Shown here: positions 42,811 to 55,822 of the stretch, piece after piece
Layout of the letters: every line of letters starts with the position of its first letter
Position numbering within the stretch: position 1 is the first letter of the stretch
Assembly (NCBI GenBank): GCA_963693315.1
Contig: OY856187.1
Location: 384,509,461 to 384,573,460, forward strand
Direction: 5' to 3'
Length of the DNA stretch: 64,000 nt
Origin: Diogma glabrata
Taxonomy: Eukaryota > Arthropoda > Insecta > Diptera > Cylindrotomidae
The notes under the pieces: model-generated
Database searches by the model: none
The model's input: the letters and a program-made list of their open reading frames with translations, nothing else
Told to the model about the DNA's origin: nothing
Made by a program: the position numbers and the translations under genes

Positions 42811-43816
42811 AAATTAATAACATAAACCCTGTTTGCAACTTCTAGTTCAAGCAAAGATTAAACTGAAACTGAAATGAAATGTAATAAAATAAAATTTAAA
42901 GATATTCAAAGTTTGTTTCGTTTATTTTAATCGTCGTTTAATTTTTTATATTTTTTTGTATTCTATCCTTTCCCTCCCGTATTCTCTTCTTTCCTATGAT
43001 ATGGATACGCTTTTTTGTAGCTTGTGTATGATATAAATGATATTCACTACGATCTATTATATTTTTTGTCTCTTTCTTTTATAACATTTTTTTTTCATTT
43101 AAAGTAATTGAGAATTGGTTAAGAAATTATTTTTTTTTAATAACAAAAGTGTGTCGTTACAAGAATGACGACAAATAATTCAATAACGTTACAATGTTGC
43201 TATTAATGTTTGGTAGCCCATAATTAAAAAATCCCTTGCAAAGCAATTCATCTAGTAATCAAATTTTTTAATCAAAGCCAAGGAAAAGAAAGATTCCCTT
43301 ATCAGAAACAGGATATTGTTATATTGCTATTGGGTCTTTTATGCTCTTAGATTAAAATATCTTTCTTTCTCTTGCGTAATTCCCCTCAAATTATATTCTT
43401 GTGGAGCTTTCTTTGCTTTAAAAAATTCGAAAATATTTTGTTTGTGTTTTTGAGATAAAAAGGTAAATAGAAATACACAAAAAAAAATATACTTGAATGA
43501 TCACCTCATCACTAACATAAATTTGACATGTCTTCCTTACTTGTCTTTCTAACTTATTTACAGTACGAATGAAAACATAAAACTTTTATAAAAAAAAACA
43601 GTGGTAGGGACAGTTTGGCAGTTTTATAAAATATGGAAAACATTTAGGTTCAGACGTTTCTAGATAATAATGTTCTGCTATATAATGTAGACAAACAATT
43701 CCACGAAAGCAAATAGAGAACACAGTTTAAGCAAAAAATAGGAGAAGAGTGAATAAGAATAAGTCGAAAACAAAATGTTCAAGGAATAATAAAAATTGAG
43801 TTGTGCATGTACTATA
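42811..43816. other. AT-rich segment, possibly the body of the Helitron-like element
   Basis: No ORF or repeat recognised. It ends at the gypsy 5' LTR. Confidence 0.35.
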
Positions 43817-44000
43817 TGTTACATGCCATCCTTCACTGTAAATAATATTTTGTTTATATTTAGTATATTATCATTTGTTATACATTTAATAATCCTATTG
43901 CTGTAAATCAATCAATGTATATAATATTGTAGTTTGTAAGTGTATATGTAAATTCAAGATTTCGTCTTTATAAAATAAAAGGTAATGTTGCGGTTGACCT
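43817..44000 (+). repeat. 5' LTR (end not resolved)
   Basis: Begins TGTTACATGCC. AAAATAAAAGG near 43973 could hold the poly(A) signal. The LTR end and primer-binding site could not be placed because the 3' LTR is truncated after 47 bases. Confidence 0.6.
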
Positions 44001-44309
44001 CCAGCGTTTTAGAAGCAATCATTATGGATGATATACAATGTATTTAATATAAATTTCTAAATAAATAATTATGTATTTCAAAATTAAATAAAAGCATTCA
44101 AAATCTAGAATGCAACATGGCGCAGCTGTTATGTAAATATTATTTTATTAAAATATTAATGGGAGTTAAAAAAGAAATTAAAGTCAAAGCTGAAAAATCC
44201 TATAAAGAATTTGTGAAAAAATTTCGCGGTCGGCCATTGAAAAATTGTAAAGTGAATAAAATAGCGATGATGGAATATGTTAAAAAAGTTACTAGTTTAA
44301 TGTTTTATT

Positions 44310-45548
44310 TTGACGTTTATGATATATTATGTTATATTGTATCATAAAAAGATTACTAATTTAAGTTTTGAAGGGAACGTGGCACAAAACTGGAAAAGAT
44401 TTTTGCAGTCGTATGATGTATTTGAGGTAGCAGCTAATGTATCAAAGTCTAAAGATGAAAATGTGAAAGTCGCCACATTTTTAAATGCCATAGGTGAAGA
44501 GGCTCTAGAACTATATCACACTTTTACAAATGAAGAGCCAGTTACTATCAAAGCAGTAAAGGAAGCTTTTGCGGAGTATTGTTTGCCTAAGAAAAATGAA
44601 GTTTTGGAACGTGTTAACTTTTATAATAGAGATCAGAAAGAGGGAGAACCTTTTGAGCATTTTTTGTTGGATACAAAATAGTTGGCGAATTCATGTGAGT
44701 TTGATAATAAAGATAAAGCACTAAGAGATAGAATCGTGGTGGGGATTCGGAGTAGTCAGGAAAAACTTATTAAATCTGAAAGTTTAAACTATGCAAAAGC
44801 AGTAGAAATTTATAAAACAGCAAAAATAACGTTGAAAAAAACATCTGTTGGCGAAGTGGCGTCATCAATCAACACAATAGTAAACTCATTTGAAGGTTAT
44901 ATGTGTAGTGACCAAGAACAAATAAATAGTATACAATCAAATTTTAATTCAAAGAGTAATAATATAAAATATTTTTCAAATAATAATGTTAACAAAAATA
45001 ATTTTCAGAATAAAATAAGATTTAATAATCCAAATGCATATAGAAATAGTCAGTCATCATCATTTTCTAATAATCGCAATAATTTTTTTCAACGAAATAA
45101 CAATAACTTTTTCCATTTTTGTAATAAAAAACATGCACCTAGATTATGTCCAGCTTATGGAAAAATATGTACGAATTGTGGAAAATTACACCACTTTGCA
45201 TGTGTATGTAATTACAGAAATATTCGGTCGGTTATATTAAATATTCGGTCCGTTATATTAAAAAATAATGACTCAGAAAATGATGGCGATAATAACTTGT
45301 TTATTTATTCAATAAAAATTATAAATAATATTAATTATTTTTCTAATAGTTTGAGGAAGAAATATTGGGCAGAAAACATAAGGATAAATAATACGTTTCT
45401 GGAATTCAAATTAGACTCGGGATCAGAAGTTAATATTATTCCGGAATCATTATTGGAAAAAATAGATAAAAATGTTGAAATTTCAAAAACTTCATCAATA
45501 TTGGAGGCATATGGTAGACATAAAATTTACCCTTTAGGTATGTGTTAG
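44310..45548 (+). pseudogene. Gypsy Gag and start of protease
   Basis: One frame interrupted by a single TAG at 44679. SFEGNVAQNWKRFLQSYDVF opens the capsid-type region. An Asn-rich stretch follows, then a zinc-knuckle region with CPAYGKICTNCGKLHHFAC (about 45148-45205), and FKLDSGSEVNIIP (about 45408), the protease active site DSG. Upstream (44117-44347) a basic piece ending MMEYVKKVTSL may be the true Gag N-terminus, separated by a roughly 70-bp duplication (AAAAAGTTACTAGTTTAA / AAAAAGATTACTAATTTAA). Confidence 0.75.
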
Positions 45549-47660
45549 TAATTCGGGAAAATTTAGTACCTATTTTAGGATTAGAGGGTTGTGCTAAACT
45601 ACGGTTAATTAATAGAACTAACAGTATTAATTTGAAAAATGGTGATTTGCCGGCAAAAACTAAACAAAAATTATTTAAAGAAAATTTTGTCGTGTTTGAT
45701 GGTCTCGGAAAATTTCCGCGAGAATATAAAATAGAGCTTAATGAAAACGCAATTCCCTCTATAAAACCACCAAGAAGGGTGCCCATTAAGATAATGGAGA
45801 AATTGCGTGACTCATTGGGATGTTTAGAGAAAAAGAATATAATTGAAAAGGTAATTGAACCAAGAGACTAGGTCAGTAGTTTGGTTATTGTAGAGAAAAA
45901 AATGGTTCATTGAGATTATGCTTGGATCCGCGCGAGCTAAACAAATATATTAAAAAACAGCCCTTTTTAATACCTGCAATGGGGGAAATAGCTATAAAAA
46001 TAAATGAAGCTAAATAATTTACGGTCTTAGACCTCAAGGATGGGTTTTGACAGGAGCCATTAGATTCTAATTTTCAGAAATATTGTTCATTTAGTACTCC
46101 TTATGGAACTTATCAGTTCAATCGTCTAACGTTTGGCATCAGTACTGCTCCGGAAATATTTCAATGTTTCAATATGGAAAATTTTGGTGACCTGTCCGGT
46201 ACTGTTGTTTATATTGATGAAATTTTGGTAACAGGTTGGAGGATTGAAGAACATGATAAGAATTTGCTAAATGTAATTGAGAGGGCCAAAAAGTTAAACG
46301 TTAAATTTAACCCTGAAAAACATCAATACATGCTCTCAGAAGTACATTATTTTGGTCATATTTTTTCGAAAGATGGAATAAAGTTAGATCATGATAGGAT
46401 AAAAGCAATTCAAAATCTCAAAAACATATCGACCAAAAAGCACCTTCAAAAAATTTTCGGTGTAATTAATTAGGTAAGGCATTTTGTCCCAAAACTTGCC
46501 GATTTAACAACTCCCTTAAGAGAATTACTAAAAAGAGACGTAATATTTTCTTGGACCCCTTCTCATTCAGATGCAGTAGAGTTAAAAAAAAATACTATAT
46601 CTGAAGCCACTGCACTTCAATAATTTGATCCTGAGAAAGAAATTGAAATGCCGATGCTTTCCAATATGGTTTGGGGTGTTGCCTTATGCAAATGGGCAAA
46701 CCTATTTCCTATGCAACAAGAAGTTTGTCAGAAACCAAAAAACGGTACGCTCAAATTGAAAAAGAGTTTCTAGCTGTAACCTTTGCCTGCAAAAAATTTC
46801 ATTTTTATTTGTATGCACGGAGTGCATTTGTACATAGTGATCACAAACCGTTAGTTTCTATTATGAAAAAAGATTTGCATAAAATAGCCTCAAACAAACT
46901 TCAAAGAATGAGACTAAGATTAATGAATTATGACATTCAATCACAATATATGCCTGGGAAATACCTGCATATTGCAGACTATTTATCTAGATATTTTTTA
47001 GAAACTGGAATCGAAGAAAAAAAATGAGCTGATAAAACTGATTCTGTTTTATCTATCAATGTCAGTGATGCCAAAATAAAATTGTTTCAAGAGGAGACTT
47101 TGACGACCCTGTTTTAAAAATTTTATTGGGATATTATGAAAAAGGCTGGCCAGTTCATAAAACCAAAATAAAAGAGGAGGTAAAATTTTATTATAAAATG
47201 AGAGATAGTATATTCGTGGAGAATGGTATTGTATTTCTGGAATACAAAAAAATTGTTCCCAGCTCTCTAAGAAGTATAATGCTGACCCTTATTCATGAAT
47301 CCCATTTGGGGATATTCAAAACCAAAAAGAGAGCAAAAAACATTGTTTATGGCCGGGAATAAATGATGATATAGAAAATTTAAATAGCTGCTGTGACATT
47401 TGTCAAAAATTTCGGTCAAGTAACACTAATGATTCATTATTATCTCATGAAGTTCCCTTACCACCGTTCCAAAAATTTGCGTTCGATATTTTAGTATTTT
47501 AGAGTTTTGCAATGAATATCATCTACTTATTGTTGATTACTTCCCTAAGTGGATAGAAGTAAAGCGAATCCTCAATAAGTCTTCTAAAGAAATCATTAAA
47601 GTTTGTTTAGAAGTCTTTTCAGAATTTGGAATCCCAAAAACTGTTATTGTTATATGGTGA
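45542..47660 (+). pseudogene. Gypsy Pol: protease end, RT, RNase H, integrase start
   Basis: Split over several frames with frameshifts and stops. 45542-45871 carries the protease end and RT entry (IKPPRRVPIKIMEKL). 46174-46473 has VVYIDEILVTG where a YxDD catalytic motif is expected (second Asp changed to Glu) and HYFGHIFSKDGI. 46671-47027 is RNase H (SETKKRYAQIEKEFLAV, SDHKPL). 47126-47362 has the HESHLG zinc-binding start of integrase. The text to about 47640 contains CDICQKF-like and VDYFPKWIEV-like integrase-core blocks before the LINE insertion. Confidence 0.75.
47636..47649. repeat. Target-site duplication, left copy
   Basis: AAAAACTGTTATTG, repeated at 50649-50662 on the other side of the RTE-like LINE. 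Confidence 0.8.
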
Positions 47661-50653
47661 TCAAATGTTAAATTTGATGATCAGAAAAAGAATAACAGAC
47701 CCGGACAACAAAACACAATTTTACCTGGACGTGAAAAAGGATCAGACTACCGAATCGGAACGTGGAACGTGCGCAGCCTGAGTGTTCCTGATGCTCTTAT
47801 AAGTCTGGAAACAGAGGCTGAGAGGTATAGGATGGATATTATTGCTCTACAAGAAATTAGACAGCCGATAATCGGAAAACAAGATTTGGATAGTGACTCT
47901 CTATACTGTAGTGGTCGTCCTTCTTGAAGAGAATTTGGAACTGGCTTTCTTGTTGGTGCACGCATACAAGAAGCCGTGATGAAATTCATCCCGGTCAGTG
48001 AGAGAATCTGCTACCTACGTGTACGTGGTACATATAACAATATTTCTCTTATTGCCGTGCATGCACCAACTGAAGCTAAGACCGTCGACGAGAAGGATAA
48101 TTTCTACAAAGCACTGGAAAAGGTTATGAAACAAACACCAACACGCGACTTCATTATGGTTCTTGGTGACTTTAATGGACAGGTTGGAGGAGATATCTCT
48201 TATGGAAATGTGGTGGGTCCGAACAGCCTGCATTTGAATTCGAATGATAATGGTGAGAGAATGACTGAGTTTGCATTATCAAATAATTTGAGAATTGCCA
48301 GTACGTTCTTTCCGCATCGATCGACCGTCTCACCGAATGGAAACACTCGAAATCAAATTGATCACGTTCTTGTAACAGCACGCTTCTTTTCGAGCGTTCG
48401 GGATGAGCGATCCTTTGCAGGTGCATACATTGGAAGTGATCACTTCCTTGTTTGTGCAACGATAAGGTTCCACTTCCCAAATCCAGGCATTCCAAAATTT
48501 AATCAACGGAAACGTTTTAACAAATCATCATTAAAGAATGCTGAAACAGAAGAGAGATATCAAATCCATATTGCGGAAACATTAGAGAAATCAGAAACCA
48601 TTAATGGAGACGTCGATAAGTCATGGTATTTTCTCAAAGATGCTGTTTTAAGCGCTGCTGAGGGAATACTTGGACGACCACATAACCACTCCCAGAAGCC
48701 ATGGATGGATCAAGCATGACTTGAAGCTATTCAATACAAAAGAGATTGCTATCTGAAGTGTCTACAAGGACGCAATACCAGGTCCACGAAGGAGAACTAT
48801 AAACTGGCAAGCCAAGCCTTTACAAAGCTATGTAGACGAACGAAGAGAGAATGGTGGAAGAGACAGTGTGAGGAGATTGAAAGCTTCAATAAGGAACATC
48901 AATCGCGTAACTTCTTTCAACAGGTTAAAACCTTAAGGAATGGCCCTCAAACTAGATCGACTGCTATTCAAAACGAAGATGGGGAGCTACAAGTAGACCT
49001 TAAAAATATTTTAGATACTTGGGCCGCTTATTTTGAGAATCTCCTCAACTTAAGTGACCAGCAACAACTCGGACGACGAGCAAAGCTTATTCGAGCGTCA
49101 AAGGTACATGTAGACGAACCCACCAAAGAGGAATTCGATGCGGCGCTGTCAAAATTAAAATGCAATAAAGCACCTGGTATCGACGATATAACATCCGAAA
49201 TGATTGTACATGGTGGCGAAACTCTATCCTCAAGATTGTTTGAACTTGTTCAAATGATCTGGAGGACTGAAACCATACCACAGGACTGGAACACAGCTAT
49301 GCTGATACCAATCTATAAAAAAGGTAATCGCCTACAATGTGCAAACTACAGAGGAATCGCTCTCCTTTGCACAGCGTATAAGATCTTTTCCTACATTTTG
49401 CTATCCAAAATCAATCCTTTTGCTGAACAACTGTTTGGAGAATATCAGTGTGGTTTCCGGCGGGGCCGAGGCACTACCAATGCACTTTTCTCGATAAAGA
49501 TGATTTTGGAAAAGTGTCGAGAGTTCAGCATACCTGTGCACCAACTTTAATTGATTTCAGGCAGGCCTACGACTCTCTCGAACGAGAGACTCTATGGTCT
49601 GATCTGGTGTCAATGGGAATTCCTGGTAAACTGGTATCACTATGCAAAATGACAGTACAGAACTCTCAATGCTATGTGCGAGTAGAGAACGAAATATCAA
49701 AATTTTTTAAAGTTGACTCCGGATTAAGACAAGGTGATGCTATCTCTCTCATATTTTTTAATTTAGCCTTGGAATATGTGTGCCGTCAAAAGAAACTACC
49801 GACTAGTAACAATATCTGGTCAATAAACACAGTACAGATGATTGCTTACGCTGATGATGTTGTCATCCTCGGACGAAGTGAAGCTGTTATGAGTGAGACT
49901 TTCAAGTCGCTTGAGAATGGTGCTAGAAAAATTGGTCTGAAAATTAACTACAATAAAACCAAAGATATGAATGTTTCAAGAGAGGCTGAGAAGAAAGATT
50001 TGATGTGCGGCGATGAACGAATTGAGGGAGTTGAATCTTTTAAATATTTGGGATCAATGCTTGACTCAAACAACAGCATACTTACAGATATTAAAGCTCG
50101 AATTGCAGCAGTTAATCGAACTTTCTACTCAATTAAACCTCTCCTTGGATCACCGTATGTATCAACTAACACCAAGCTCAAGTTATACAAGACATTGATT
50201 AGACCGGTTGTGATGTATGGGTCACAAAGGTGGACCCTTACACAAAATGAGGAATCGCGATTATCTGTATTTGAGCGTAAGATCCTACGCCACATTTTTG
50301 GTCCACTTAAGACAGACGATGGAGAGTATAGAACCTGGTATAACTTTGAGATCAGAGACCTTCTTGAGGGTTCTGATATAATAGGTTGTATCCGTTCTAA
50401 CAGGATTGCTTGGTTTGGGCATGTTCTACGAGCCGATTCAGCGTCTGGAATGATTAGAAAAATGTACGTTAGTACCCCAGGGAGTGGTAGACCGCGAGGA
50501 AGACCACGACTACAATGGGAGACTGACGTAAGAAACGACCTTAAAAAAATCGGCTGCCATGGTAAATATGTCGCTGCTGCGAATAACCGTGATAAATAAA
50601 GCTGATTAGCCTGGCAACGCTCCTACATGTAGCATGAACGCCTTAAAAAAAAA
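47650..50653 (+). mobile_element. Near full-length RTE-like LINE inside gypsy integrase
   Basis: 3.0 kb from just after the left duplication to a poly(A) run at 50645-50653, flanked by 14-bp target-site duplications. It encodes an AP-type endonuclease followed by reverse transcriptase in one broken frame. The short 3' UTR and single-ORF layout fit RTE elements. Confidence 0.85.
47745..50630 (+). pseudogene. Endonuclease-reverse transcriptase of the RTE-like LINE
   Basis: Endonuclease: GTWNVRSL at the start, ALQEIR, then VLGDFNGQVG (about 48159), and QIDHVLV, with GSDHFLV at its end. RT: LKCNKAPGIDDITSEM (about 49157), YRGIALL, GLRQGDAIS, IAYADDVVILGR (catalytic YADD, about 49843), and a C-terminal RIAWFGHVLRAD...GRPRGRPRLQW. 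Lesions: TGA at 47925, TGA at 48717, a frameshift at about 49547 in the FIDFRQAYDS block (first catalytic Asp region), and a further shift close to the end at about 50598. It would have nicked target DNA and reverse transcribed its RNA. Only four visible lesions in about 960 codons indicate moderately recent insertion. Confidence 0.85.
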
Positions 50654-50662
50654 CTGTTATTG
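50649..50662. repeat. Target-site duplication, right copy
   Basis: AAAAACTGTTATTG; its first five A residues overlap the LINE poly(A) tail, so the certain part is CTGTTATTG. Confidence 0.75.
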
Positions 50663-50990
50663 CGGATAACAATCCATTTAACTCTTATGAGTGTTAAGAA
50701 TTTTCACAAAACTGGAATTTTTAAATCGTAACATTAAGTCCACTATACGCCAAGTCAAATCGCAATTTTGAGGTTGGGGATAATATTAGAATTAGGAATC
50801 CGAAAACTAAAACATGGTTCCAAGGCAAGATTATTGAAAAATGGAACACGCCAAGATCCTACATTGTTGAAGATGAAGAAGGAAATAAATATCGCCGTAA
50901 TATCTCATTTATAAGAAAAACTTTAACTTCTGATCGTCAAATACATAGTTTGAGTTCTAGTAAAAGAGGCACTGCTTCCAATGTTTTTCA
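50663..50990 (+). pseudogene. Gypsy integrase, continued
   Basis: Starts with the ADNNPF-like core text, then jumps after about 100 bases to a C-terminal domain-like block near 50763 (FEVGDNIRIRNPKTKTWFQG, with IIEKWNTPRSYIVED and a final NISFIRKTL). Much of the core's second half appears deleted. Confidence 0.65.
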
Positions 50991-51041
50991 GTTTAATGTA
51001 ATGTATTGTCTAGCTATACATGTTTCTAAAAAAAAAAATTT

Positions 51042-51110
51042 TTGATGGGGAGATCAAAGCATATGTTACATGCCATTTTTCACAGTAAATAATATCTTGT
51101 TTATATTTAG
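51042..51110 (+). repeat. Polypurine-like tract and truncated 3' LTR of the gypsy element
   Basis: GATGGGGAGATCAAAG at about 51043 is the only purine-rich tract before the LTR. TGTTACATGCCA starts at 51064 and homology to the 5' LTR stops after TTTATATTTAG at 51110. Confidence 0.65.
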
Positions 51111-54100
51111 GTTTTGAATATCGACGACAACAACAATGTAAGGTTGAAAGAAATATTTGTTCCATAACAGGACCTGTTTTAAATTTTAAAAAATCCAACT
51201 TTCTATCCTCGTAATACTAATGGTGGTGATAAAAGTTTGTTTTTTGTTAATAACTATTCTACTATCACTTGAAAAGTTAAAGTAGTATCGGTACAAAAAT
51301 TTGTAGAAAATAACTATAACATGTTTAAAACTTCAAAGCTTCTGTGATATTTTTCTAATTAATATAATTATTTGTTAATTATTATGCATAAGTTTTTGCC
51401 ATTTGTTCTTAGTCTCCTAAAATTTGAAGTGTTTTTACAAAAACAATTTGTACCTTTGTCAAACTGACATTACAAAAAGAGAAACCACAATAATTTGAAA
51501 ACAAAAAGTTGTAAGTTATTCATGAATTTTCTGAATTTTAATATTAAATATTTTGTTCATGATTTATTATCTGATATTAAAAAGATTCCAGATGGACAAA
51601 TAAACATAAAAATTAGAAATAATTACGAATGCCAATGTGTATAAACTGGATAATAAACTACCTTGAGTACGAACAATCGATATCACATAAATCTTATCTC
51701 TCAAATAATTATAAGTCTTATACCTGGAATATAAGTTATTGTCAATAAAATATCTGAAAAGTAAAGTGTACTGAAATTAATAATAAAATATATTTTTTAT
51801 TTCGTTTTCCATTAAATTAGTCATTTCACGGTGTCACGTTTATTTTTCTTGTTTTTTTTTTTTCTATTTTCCATTAATCGAACATAATAAAGTTTTAGTT
51901 CTAAAGATATAATAAATGAACCAAAGACGTTGCCTAAGTAAGCTATTTTATCGATTTTTGATAATCAGAAAAATAAATAAATATCCAAAAAAAAAAATCC
52001 GTAACGAAAAAGTTTTGACTGATTTCCAAAACAAAGTTAAAACTTATTTATTACTTTTTACTCTGTTGTTTTGTGATAAAAATGAAACTTGTTACTGGAA
52101 TAAGTCGTTTTTTGGTATACTCTTACAAAATTGATGAAATTCGATTTGTTAACAAAACGGAAAAATGACAATATGGCTTGTTTCGGCCGTAAATCAACCG
52201 TTAATTTTCTTACATGATTTTCTAACACGATGTTTAGCTTTGTGCTTTGGTTTTTCTCTTTCGATGTTTCATTTAGATTTTATGCTCACAAATTAAACGA
52301 ACACAAAAAAGCTTTTCAAAATGTACATAGATTCATTTATCTTCTTCAAACTAAAGACGGATTGGCGAAGAAACTATTTTGTATATCGTTAGAGAGAACG
52401 AAATATTATGAAGTTAGTTTAAACAAGAAGAGCGTTGAGTCTACCTTCCGTTCTGAATCCACCTACTTCTACTAACATCTTTGAATCCTTTTTTTTTTTA
52501 TCTAAATAGTGCAATCGTAAACTTTTAACTTTTTCATTAACAATATTAATAAAAAAAACTTGAGATGTTGAAATAACTTCTTTTTTTTTGCTTCTTTGTA
52601 GTTCTTCGAGAGAAGAAAAAATAATAAGTGAAAAACCAATAAAAGAAATTGAACAACTTTTTTTTTAACGAAACTTTTTTTGTTTTGGAAGCAATAAAAA
52701 TAAATTTTTAAATTATTAAAATTAATTTTTAAAGTTAATTGTTTGCTTCGAATGAAAACAACAGAAAGTTTAGAAAAAGAATTCAATATTTTTTTTTGTA
52801 AAAGTAAAACACAAGAAAAAGTTTTTAATAGTTTTAATATTATTTGTTGGTACTTTGGAAATCGATCTTATCAATATTATATTGTTTTTGTTTTTCTTAT
52901 TATAGAACGTTTTATTTATAGGTTCAGTTGAAATTTTTATTTGTAATATTTATACATTTTTGAGGAATACGTAATTTTGATATATTGTCCTATAATATCC
53001 TATAGCTGTTTAGCTAAAATCTTTGCCTTTATTAAGCTTGCTCTATTAACCAGTTTATGTTGTCATAAAATCACTACCACCTAACAACTCAGTACTGTAC
53101 TAAAATGGATTAAATTGACCATCGATGTTCGAATTTACAATGTTCAATTTGTTACGGTTCTGATAGATGGACGTTAGTATGGTTAAGTAAACATTAAGTT
53201 AGATTTTGGTCAAAATTTGATGGTAAGATGGAGCAAAGTAAAGTAAAAGAAAAGTTAAAGAGAAAACTTTTCAAATGGAACAAACTTAAATGAAGTTGCC
53301 AATAATCCAGTTAGTAGTGGTGTATTCATCGATAATTTGACGCTTTATTTGTTAAAGGTCAAGTATAGAGATGAAGGGCTCGTTTCGTCGAACAACAATA
53401 GCGTGACATTGTTAAAAAATATTCCATAACTAAAACTATGAGCGCTACCATTGACATAGTAGAGTACATTCTCTAGCACCCTTATGATACCACTTTGGAA
53501 TTATATCTTACTACTATTGGCAGTGGTATGTGGCTAACATTAACTCTTAAAAAAATTGCATTATTTTTGCGGATGGTCTATAACTCGCTTTTCTGCATTT
53601 TCTGCTCCAAATTAATTCCCTACAAAACAGAGATCTCACAACTCAATCTGTTTGATTATCTCAAAAAATATCTATCGGTCGATTCTAATATTAACTGGCT
53701 GTCTGTTTAACTTTCTTGAGTAAAACACAATCGAAGTTCACTGATAGATTTTTGTTCTAATTCCTTTATTTGATTTCACTTTCATACATGGTGCACTTAA
53801 GTACAATGTTTACAATTTTCTTAATTCAATTCCTATTTTATAGGTATTTCACTTCTATATTTTTCATTTCTTTTAACTAGATTTGGCTTAAGAATTATAT
53901 CACTTAATAAAAAAATTGATAAAAGTAACTGATCATATAACATATCGAACACACTTCAAATCTCTCCACCCAACTCCTCAAATACAACCAACTTGTGGCA
54001 AAATTTTAAACTCCAACTGATTAATTCAACTGCCAACCACCAACTGATTAATTAATTTATCAAAAACAAAAATATTCAGGCTAGTGCGAATAAAATACGC

Positions 54101-54335
54101 TCGCCAAGGGTTTCGTAAATGTAAAAGAGCACAATATCAAAAACTATTGAGAAAAAGTTGTGTTGTAATGTCTTTATATTTCCAGACCATAGACGCATAA
54201 CAAAATAAATCTTTAATCGTAAATGTCAATAGTAAATTACAAGCAAATCTACATTGATCAAAAAATGACTCAAAAAATGTTACTTCGGGTTAAATCTGAT
54301 CCATAGATGTTTATGGTAACTCAAGAAAGATTCAA
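51111..54335. other. AT-rich intergenic segment, nothing recognised
   Basis: 3.2 kb with many poly(A/T) runs. Several frames of 60-94 codons are low complexity (Lys/Asn/Phe-rich) and are not called. No RNA gene recognised. Confidence 0.4.
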
Positions 54336-54339
54336 TTTC

Positions 54340-54600
54340 ACCAGCTATACAATTATTTGAGACTTCGCTATAATTTTCAAATTAAATTTACCGAAGTTCC
54401 TAGCTCTGTGAATTTTTACAAATTTTTCTGTTAATCAGTGTCCACACGTAGGGAGGGGTAATGGTCTGAACTTTGCACTTTTTTGATAATAACTCAAAAA
54501 CTGTTCACCGCAAAATCTTTAAAAATTGCAAAGAATTTTAAATTAGGTGCTCTTTGAAATGAAACCCTACTCGCTTGGCTCAAAAAAGGTTTTTTTACCC
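54340..54600 (+). repeat. Repeat unit, direct partner of 54969-55230
   Basis: TATTTGAGACTTCG, CTCTGTGAATTTTTACAAATTTTTCTGT, AATCAGT and TTAAATTAGGTGCTCTTT occur in the same order at 54969-55230. The following 54600-54790 part resembles the first bases of the window. Confidence 0.75.
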
Positions 54601-54968
54601 TCTCTACCCCTGTATCGTCCGATCGTATGACGCCGCGCTTTTCTTTGTTGGTGAGGAACGGGCCTTTGTTGAATACACACACACGAACACAAAAGTTATT
54701 AAAAGTTGAGAACAAAACACAAAACTAAACGAATTTTGATATATATGATATTTATTATTCGACTAAAAAAAATAACTTGAAATTTTTTTGTTTAGAAATA
54801 TAACACACATTTGCCGAAATTTATTTCAAAACAAATTTCTTATCTATTGTTAAGTTATTTAATATTTAATATTAAATTATTATACAACTATTTAATAAAT
54901 TTTATATTAATTAATAGAAATTTTACTTGCACGCTTTTGTTTTTTTTTGTCCCCTATCCCCTAAACAC

Positions 54969-55230
54969 ACAGAAATATGATTATTTGAGACTTCGAAATA
55001 GTTTTCATACAAAATTTACCAAATTTCTTACCTCTGTGAATTTTTACAAATTTTTCTGTCAATCAGTTCGAAACGTCAGGGGGGGGGGACGATATGAATT
55101 TTGCGTTTTTTGTCCACTCAAAAACTTTGCACTGCCAAATTCTAAAAAAAATTACTATGTTTTCTAAATTAGGTACTCTTTCAAATTACCACCTTTTAAA
55201 AATTGTTTTTACCCCTTCTCATTTCAGAGA
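54969..55230 (+). repeat. Outer inverted-repeat arm, left
   Basis: CAGAAATATGATTATTTGAGACTTCG...TTTTTCTGTCAATCAGT...GTCAGGGGG pairs in inverted orientation with 60480-60598 (CCCCCTACGTTTCGACATTGATTGACAGAAAAA...TTTTTCTG). It lies just outside the 55236-58405 transposon. Confidence 0.7.
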
Positions 55231-55235
55231 AATAT

Positions 55236-55822
55236 AAATATAAGAGCAATTTCACGAAGACTCAACATCGTTTTGGCTTGACCCCTTTTAATTTTGATTA
55301 TTTTTTGTTTATAGATAGTCTTCATAAACAAAAAATACAAGTTCTCTTAGAATTTATTTTCGACCAGGGGTCTTCACAGGGTACCCCTCAAGTTTTTGCT
55401 ATTTTGTGATGTGAGTGCATTTTGATGACCGATTGTAGAAAAACTACTCAATCGACTTTCATAAATGATATGTCGTTGAATAGGTATTAAAACAAAGTTT
55501 TTAAAAATGTTCACTGTTAATTTTTTTAAATAATTTTTAACGGTGTAACATAAAAAAAAACGGTGTAATTGAAGAAAAGTTGGCGCTATACCCCTTTTTT
55601 TTAAACTAAATTGAAGCTTATTTTATATCTAACTACTTGTGAAAGTTTAGGACTAGTGATATTTTTTGTTTTAAAGATAAAATTCGTTGTGCATATGACT
55701 GTCGGGAATCAGATTTTTTTGTTCTGAAGGAAAATTATAAAAATGGCGTTATAAACTAAGAGATTTTTTTTTTATGTTAAATATCAAATATTTTATTATT
55801 AAATGAACTTTTTAAAATATTA
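55236..55822 (+). repeat. Terminal inverted repeat, left arm
   Basis: Inverted partner of 57808-58405. Contains a GACCAGGGGTCTTCACAGGG block at about 55362 whose complement is at about 58246. Confidence 0.85.

Larger units (their letters stand above)
43817..51110 (+). mobile_element. Decayed Ty3/gypsy retrotransposon, interrupted by a LINE
   Basis: The 5' LTR starts TGTTACATGCCAT at 43817. The start of the 3' LTR (TGTTACATGCCAT...TTTATATTTAG) recurs at 51064-51110 and is then lost. Gag, protease, RT, RNase H and integrase follow in the usual order, all damaged. The integrase is split by the RTE-like LINE at 47650-50653. No env is present. With that LINE removed the element is about 4.3 kb, because part of the integrase is deleted. 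Confidence 0.85.

Noticed and set aside
44117..44347. AT-hook-like RGRPLK protein as a separate gene
   Set aside because: Position and text fit the Gag N-terminus of the decayed gypsy element displaced by a short duplication.
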